Below, one piece after another: positions 5,857-7,649 of a stretch of 7,649 nt of DNA. The first letter of the stretch is position 1. Each line of letters starts with the position of its first letter. The notes under the pieces are model-generated. The model was not told the DNA's origin. It did not search any database and saw only the letters and a list, made by a program, of their open reading frames with translations. Made by a program: the position numbers and the translations under genes. This DNA is from Patescibacteria group bacterium UBA6257 (lineage in GTDB: Bacteria; Patescibacteriota; Minisyncoccia; UBA6257): assembly GCA_002440845.1 (NCBI GenBank), contig DJVL01000008.1, forward strand, positions 1-7,649, read 5' to 3'.

Positions 5857-5967
5857 GTGATAGTAATCCAGCCCTTTGCGCTGGAATATAAAACTATCAT
5901 AGATATAAATAAAATTAATAAAACAAATAAATAATTATCCGGTTCTTCAAAGGGCTGGGTTTATCAC
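5857..5967. repeat. Second inverted repeat, directly upstream of ligA
   Basis: The left arm has GTGATA (5857-5862) and CCAGCCCTTTG (5868-5878). The right arm has CAAAGGGCTGG (5948-5958) and TATCAC (5962-5967). The 11-bp and 6-bp blocks pair perfectly around an asymmetric internal loop and enclose 69 AT-rich nt. Within the left arm, CCAGC (5868-5872) can instead pair with GCTGG (5880-5884), giving a local hairpin that competes with the long-range stem. The right arm ends 6 nt before the ligA start, so a 5' UTR regulatory role is possible; an inserted palindromic element is the alternative. Confidence 0.75.
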
Positions 5968-5973
5968 ATTGGT

Positions 5974-7649
5974 ATGACTAAAGATGAAGTCAAGAAGAGA
6001 ATCGAGGTGTTGAAAAAAGAAATAGAAAAATATCGTTATGCTTATCATGTTTTAGACCAATCGCTTATTTCCGATGAAGCTTTGGACTCTCTTAAAAAAG
6101 AATTATTTGATTTAGAACAGCAATTTCCTGAATTTATTAGTTTGGATTCTCCCACTCAAAGAGTGGAAGGCAAGCCTTTAAAATATTTTTCCAAAGTGAC
6201 GCACGAGGTTCCAATGACGTCGCTTAACGACGCTTTCAGCAGGGAAGATGTTTTTGAATGGTTAAAAAGAATAAAAAAACTTTTGCCGAAAGAAGCAAAA
6301 TTAGATTTTTACTGCGAGCAGAAGTTTGATGGTTTGGCAATTGATTTGGAATATGAAAATGGAATTTTCATAAGAGGTTCTACGCGCGGCGACGGCCGCA
6401 TTGGCGAAGACGTCACCCAAAATTTAAAAACCATAGAAGCTATTCCTCTTAAACTTTCGGAAAAAGAAGAAGTAAAGAAAAATTTAAAAAAAGAAGGATT
6501 AAATCATATCGCTTCTTTCTTGGAGAAAAATTTTCCTAAAAAAATAGAAGCGAGGGGAGAAGTCATTTTGACAAAAAAAGAATTTAAAAAAATAAACCAA
6601 GAGCAGATTAAAAAAAATTTAAGCCCTTATGCCAATCCGAGAAACGTTGCCGCTGGTTCGGTTCGTCAATTAGACCCTAAAATTACCGCCAGCCGCAACT
6701 TAGATTCTTATGCTTATGATTTGGTAAGCGATTTGGGACAAAGAACTCACGAGGAAGAGCATCTGATTTTAAAAACTTTGGGTTTTAAAACTCACAAAGC
6801 CAATAAAAAAGTTGATTCTCTTGAAGAAGTGTTTAAATTTTACGAAGACATAGAAAACCAAAGGGAGAAGTTGCCTTATGAAATTGACGGGGTGGTGATT
6901 ATAATTAATAATAATGATTACTTTAAACAATTAGGCATAGTGGGAAAAGCTCCGAGGGGCGCTTTGGCTTTTAAGTTTCCTCCCAAAGAGACGACAACCA
7001 TCGTGGAAGATATTATTGTTCAAGTAGGCCGGACCGGAGTTTTAACGCCGGTAGCAGTTTTGACTCCTAAAAAAGTTGGCGGCGTAATGGTTAGTCGGGC
7101 TACTCTTCATAATAAAGAAGAGATAAAAAGATTAGGGTTGAAAATCGGCGATACGGTTATTGTTTCCCGGGCCGGCGATGTTATTCCGCAGATAGTCAAA
7201 GTTCTTCCTCATTTAAGAACCGGCAAAGAAAAAGAATTTAAGTTGCCGAAAAAATGTCCTGTTTGCGGAACGGAATTAAAAGAAGATGAAAGCGGCATTA
7301 TTGTTCGTTGCCCCAATGCTGATTGTCCGGCTCGTTCTGAAGAACATCTTTATCATTTTGTTGGCAAAGGAGCTTTTGATATCAAAGGCGTGGGGCCGAA
7401 ACTTATTAACAGGTTATTAGATGAAGGATTGATTCAGGATGCCGCTGATTTATTCTCTTTGAAAGAAGGAGATGTCGCTCTCCTTGAAAGGTATGGGGAA
7501 AAATCAAGTAAAAACATTATCTCTGCCATTCAAAAAGCAAAAATTATTCCTTTAAACAAATTCCTTTATAGTTTGGGTATACCCAATGTTGGCGAAGAGA
7601 CTGCTTTGCTTTTAGCGGAATTTTTACAGGAAAAAAACAAAGGAAAAAT
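5974..7649 (+). CDS. ligA: NAD+-dependent DNA ligase LigA (3' end outside window)
   Basis: LigA seals 3'-OH/5'-phosphate nicks in DNA during replication and repair, using NAD+ as AMP donor. The visible 558 residues cover all but the C-terminus. Domain Ia is at about 1-70 (YHVLDQSLISDEALDSL). The adenylation domain has the catalytic lysine K117 in EQKFDG, then STRGDG, EARGEV (192-197), YANPRNVAAGS, YEIDGVVI and AFKFP. The OB fold follows (VGRTGVLTPVAVL), then a Cys4 zinc finger (C428, C431, C446, C451) and helix-hairpin-helix repeats (IKGVGPKL, GIPNVGEE). The BRCT domain would lie beyond the window. The ATG at 5974 is the only sensible start; an in-frame stop lies at 5932. About 20 extra residues precede EARGEV relative to E. 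coli LigA, and the domain Ia position equivalent to E. coli Y35 is leucine (L37). Confidence 0.97.
   Translation, partial: MTKDEVKKRIEVLKKEIEKYRYAYHVLDQSLISDEALDSLKKELFDLEQQFPEFISLDSPTQRVEGKPLKYFSKVTHEVPMTSLNDAFSREDVFEWLKRIKKLLPKEAKLDFYCEQKFDGLAIDLEYENGIFIRGSTRGDGRIGEDVTQNLKTIEAIPLKLSEKEEVKKNLKKEGLNHIASFLEKNFPKKIEARGEVILTKKEFKKINQEQIKKNLSPYANPRNVAAGSVRQLDPKITASRNLDSYAYDLVSDLGQRTHEEEHLILKTLGFKTHKANKKVDSLEEVFKFYEDIENQREKLPYEIDGVVIIINNNDYFKQLGIVGKAPRGALAFKFPPKETTTIVEDIIVQVGRTGVLTPVAVLTPKKVGGVMVSRATLHNKEEIKRLGLKIGDTVIVSRAGDVIPQIVKVLPHLRTGKEKEFKLPKKCPVCGTELKEDESGIIVRCPNADCPARSEEHLYHFVGKGAFDIKGVGPKLINRLLDEGLIQDAADLFSLKEGDVALLERYGEKSSKNIISAIQKAKIIPLNKFLYSLGIPNVGEETALLLAEFLQEKNKGK

Larger units (their letters stand above)
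5670..5973. other. 304-nt spacer between the pilin cluster and ligA
   Basis: No coding region is supported here. The first 55 nt (5670-5724) hold nothing I recognise apart from a short direct repeat of AGTCTG. The rest is filled by copy 2 of the 130-nt repeat (5725-5855) and by an unrelated inverted repeat (5857-5967) that begins immediately after it and ends 6 nt before the ligA ATG. No clear promoter or T-tracted terminator was found. Confidence 0.8.

Noticed and set aside
5950..5955. AAGGGC as the ligA ribosome binding site
   Set aside because: About 19 nt lie between it and the ATG, too far for a normal Shine-Dalgarno, and it is part of the inverted repeat arm.

Overview
The window is an AT-rich bacterial type IV pilus (T4P) assembly locus followed by the NAD+-dependent DNA ligase gene ligA. 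All genes lie on the + strand. Several traits suggest a Patescibacteria/CPR organism, probably Parcubacteria-like: compact genes, no Shine-Dalgarno motif at any of the eight visible starts, a GspG-like major pilin with a typical CPR-style body, and intergenic tracts built of AT-rich heptamers. Taxonomy is inferred from style, not proven. No gene contains an internal TGA, so the standard bacterial code fits.

Layout: the 3' end of pilT, the retraction ATPase (1-407). A 224-nt spacer carries copy 1 of a structured 130-nt repeat. Then come pilC, the inner-membrane platform (632-1840); a GspG/PilA-like major prepilin (1893-2366); pilD, the prepilin peptidase (2389-3297); a spacer with TTCGTAT repeats; a GspH/FimT-like prepilin (3411-4004); a large palindromic repeat (4021-4124); a GspI/PilV-like prepilin (4232-4753); a GspJ/PilW-like prepilin (4758-5291); and a short PilX/GspK-like protein (5316-5669). 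A 304-nt spacer then holds copy 2 of the 130-nt repeat and, directly abutting it, a different inverted repeat. The window ends inside ligA (5974 onward).

Together the genes give a near-complete inner-membrane pilus machine. PilD would cleave the prepilins. H-I-J-K-type minor pilins, in their canonical order, would form the initiating tip. PilC and the ATPases would polymerise and retract the major pilin. PilB, PilM/N/O and any secretin are not in this window. ligA is a housekeeping neighbour with no obvious functional link.

The most unusual signals are two. First, a near-identical pair of 130-nt direct repeats brackets the pilC-to-pilX block; each copy can fold into a three-way junction with a perfect 17-bp closing stem. 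Second, the leader peptides of two prepilins are encoded inside five-unit heptamer tandem repeats, where gain or loss of a unit would shift the reading frame.
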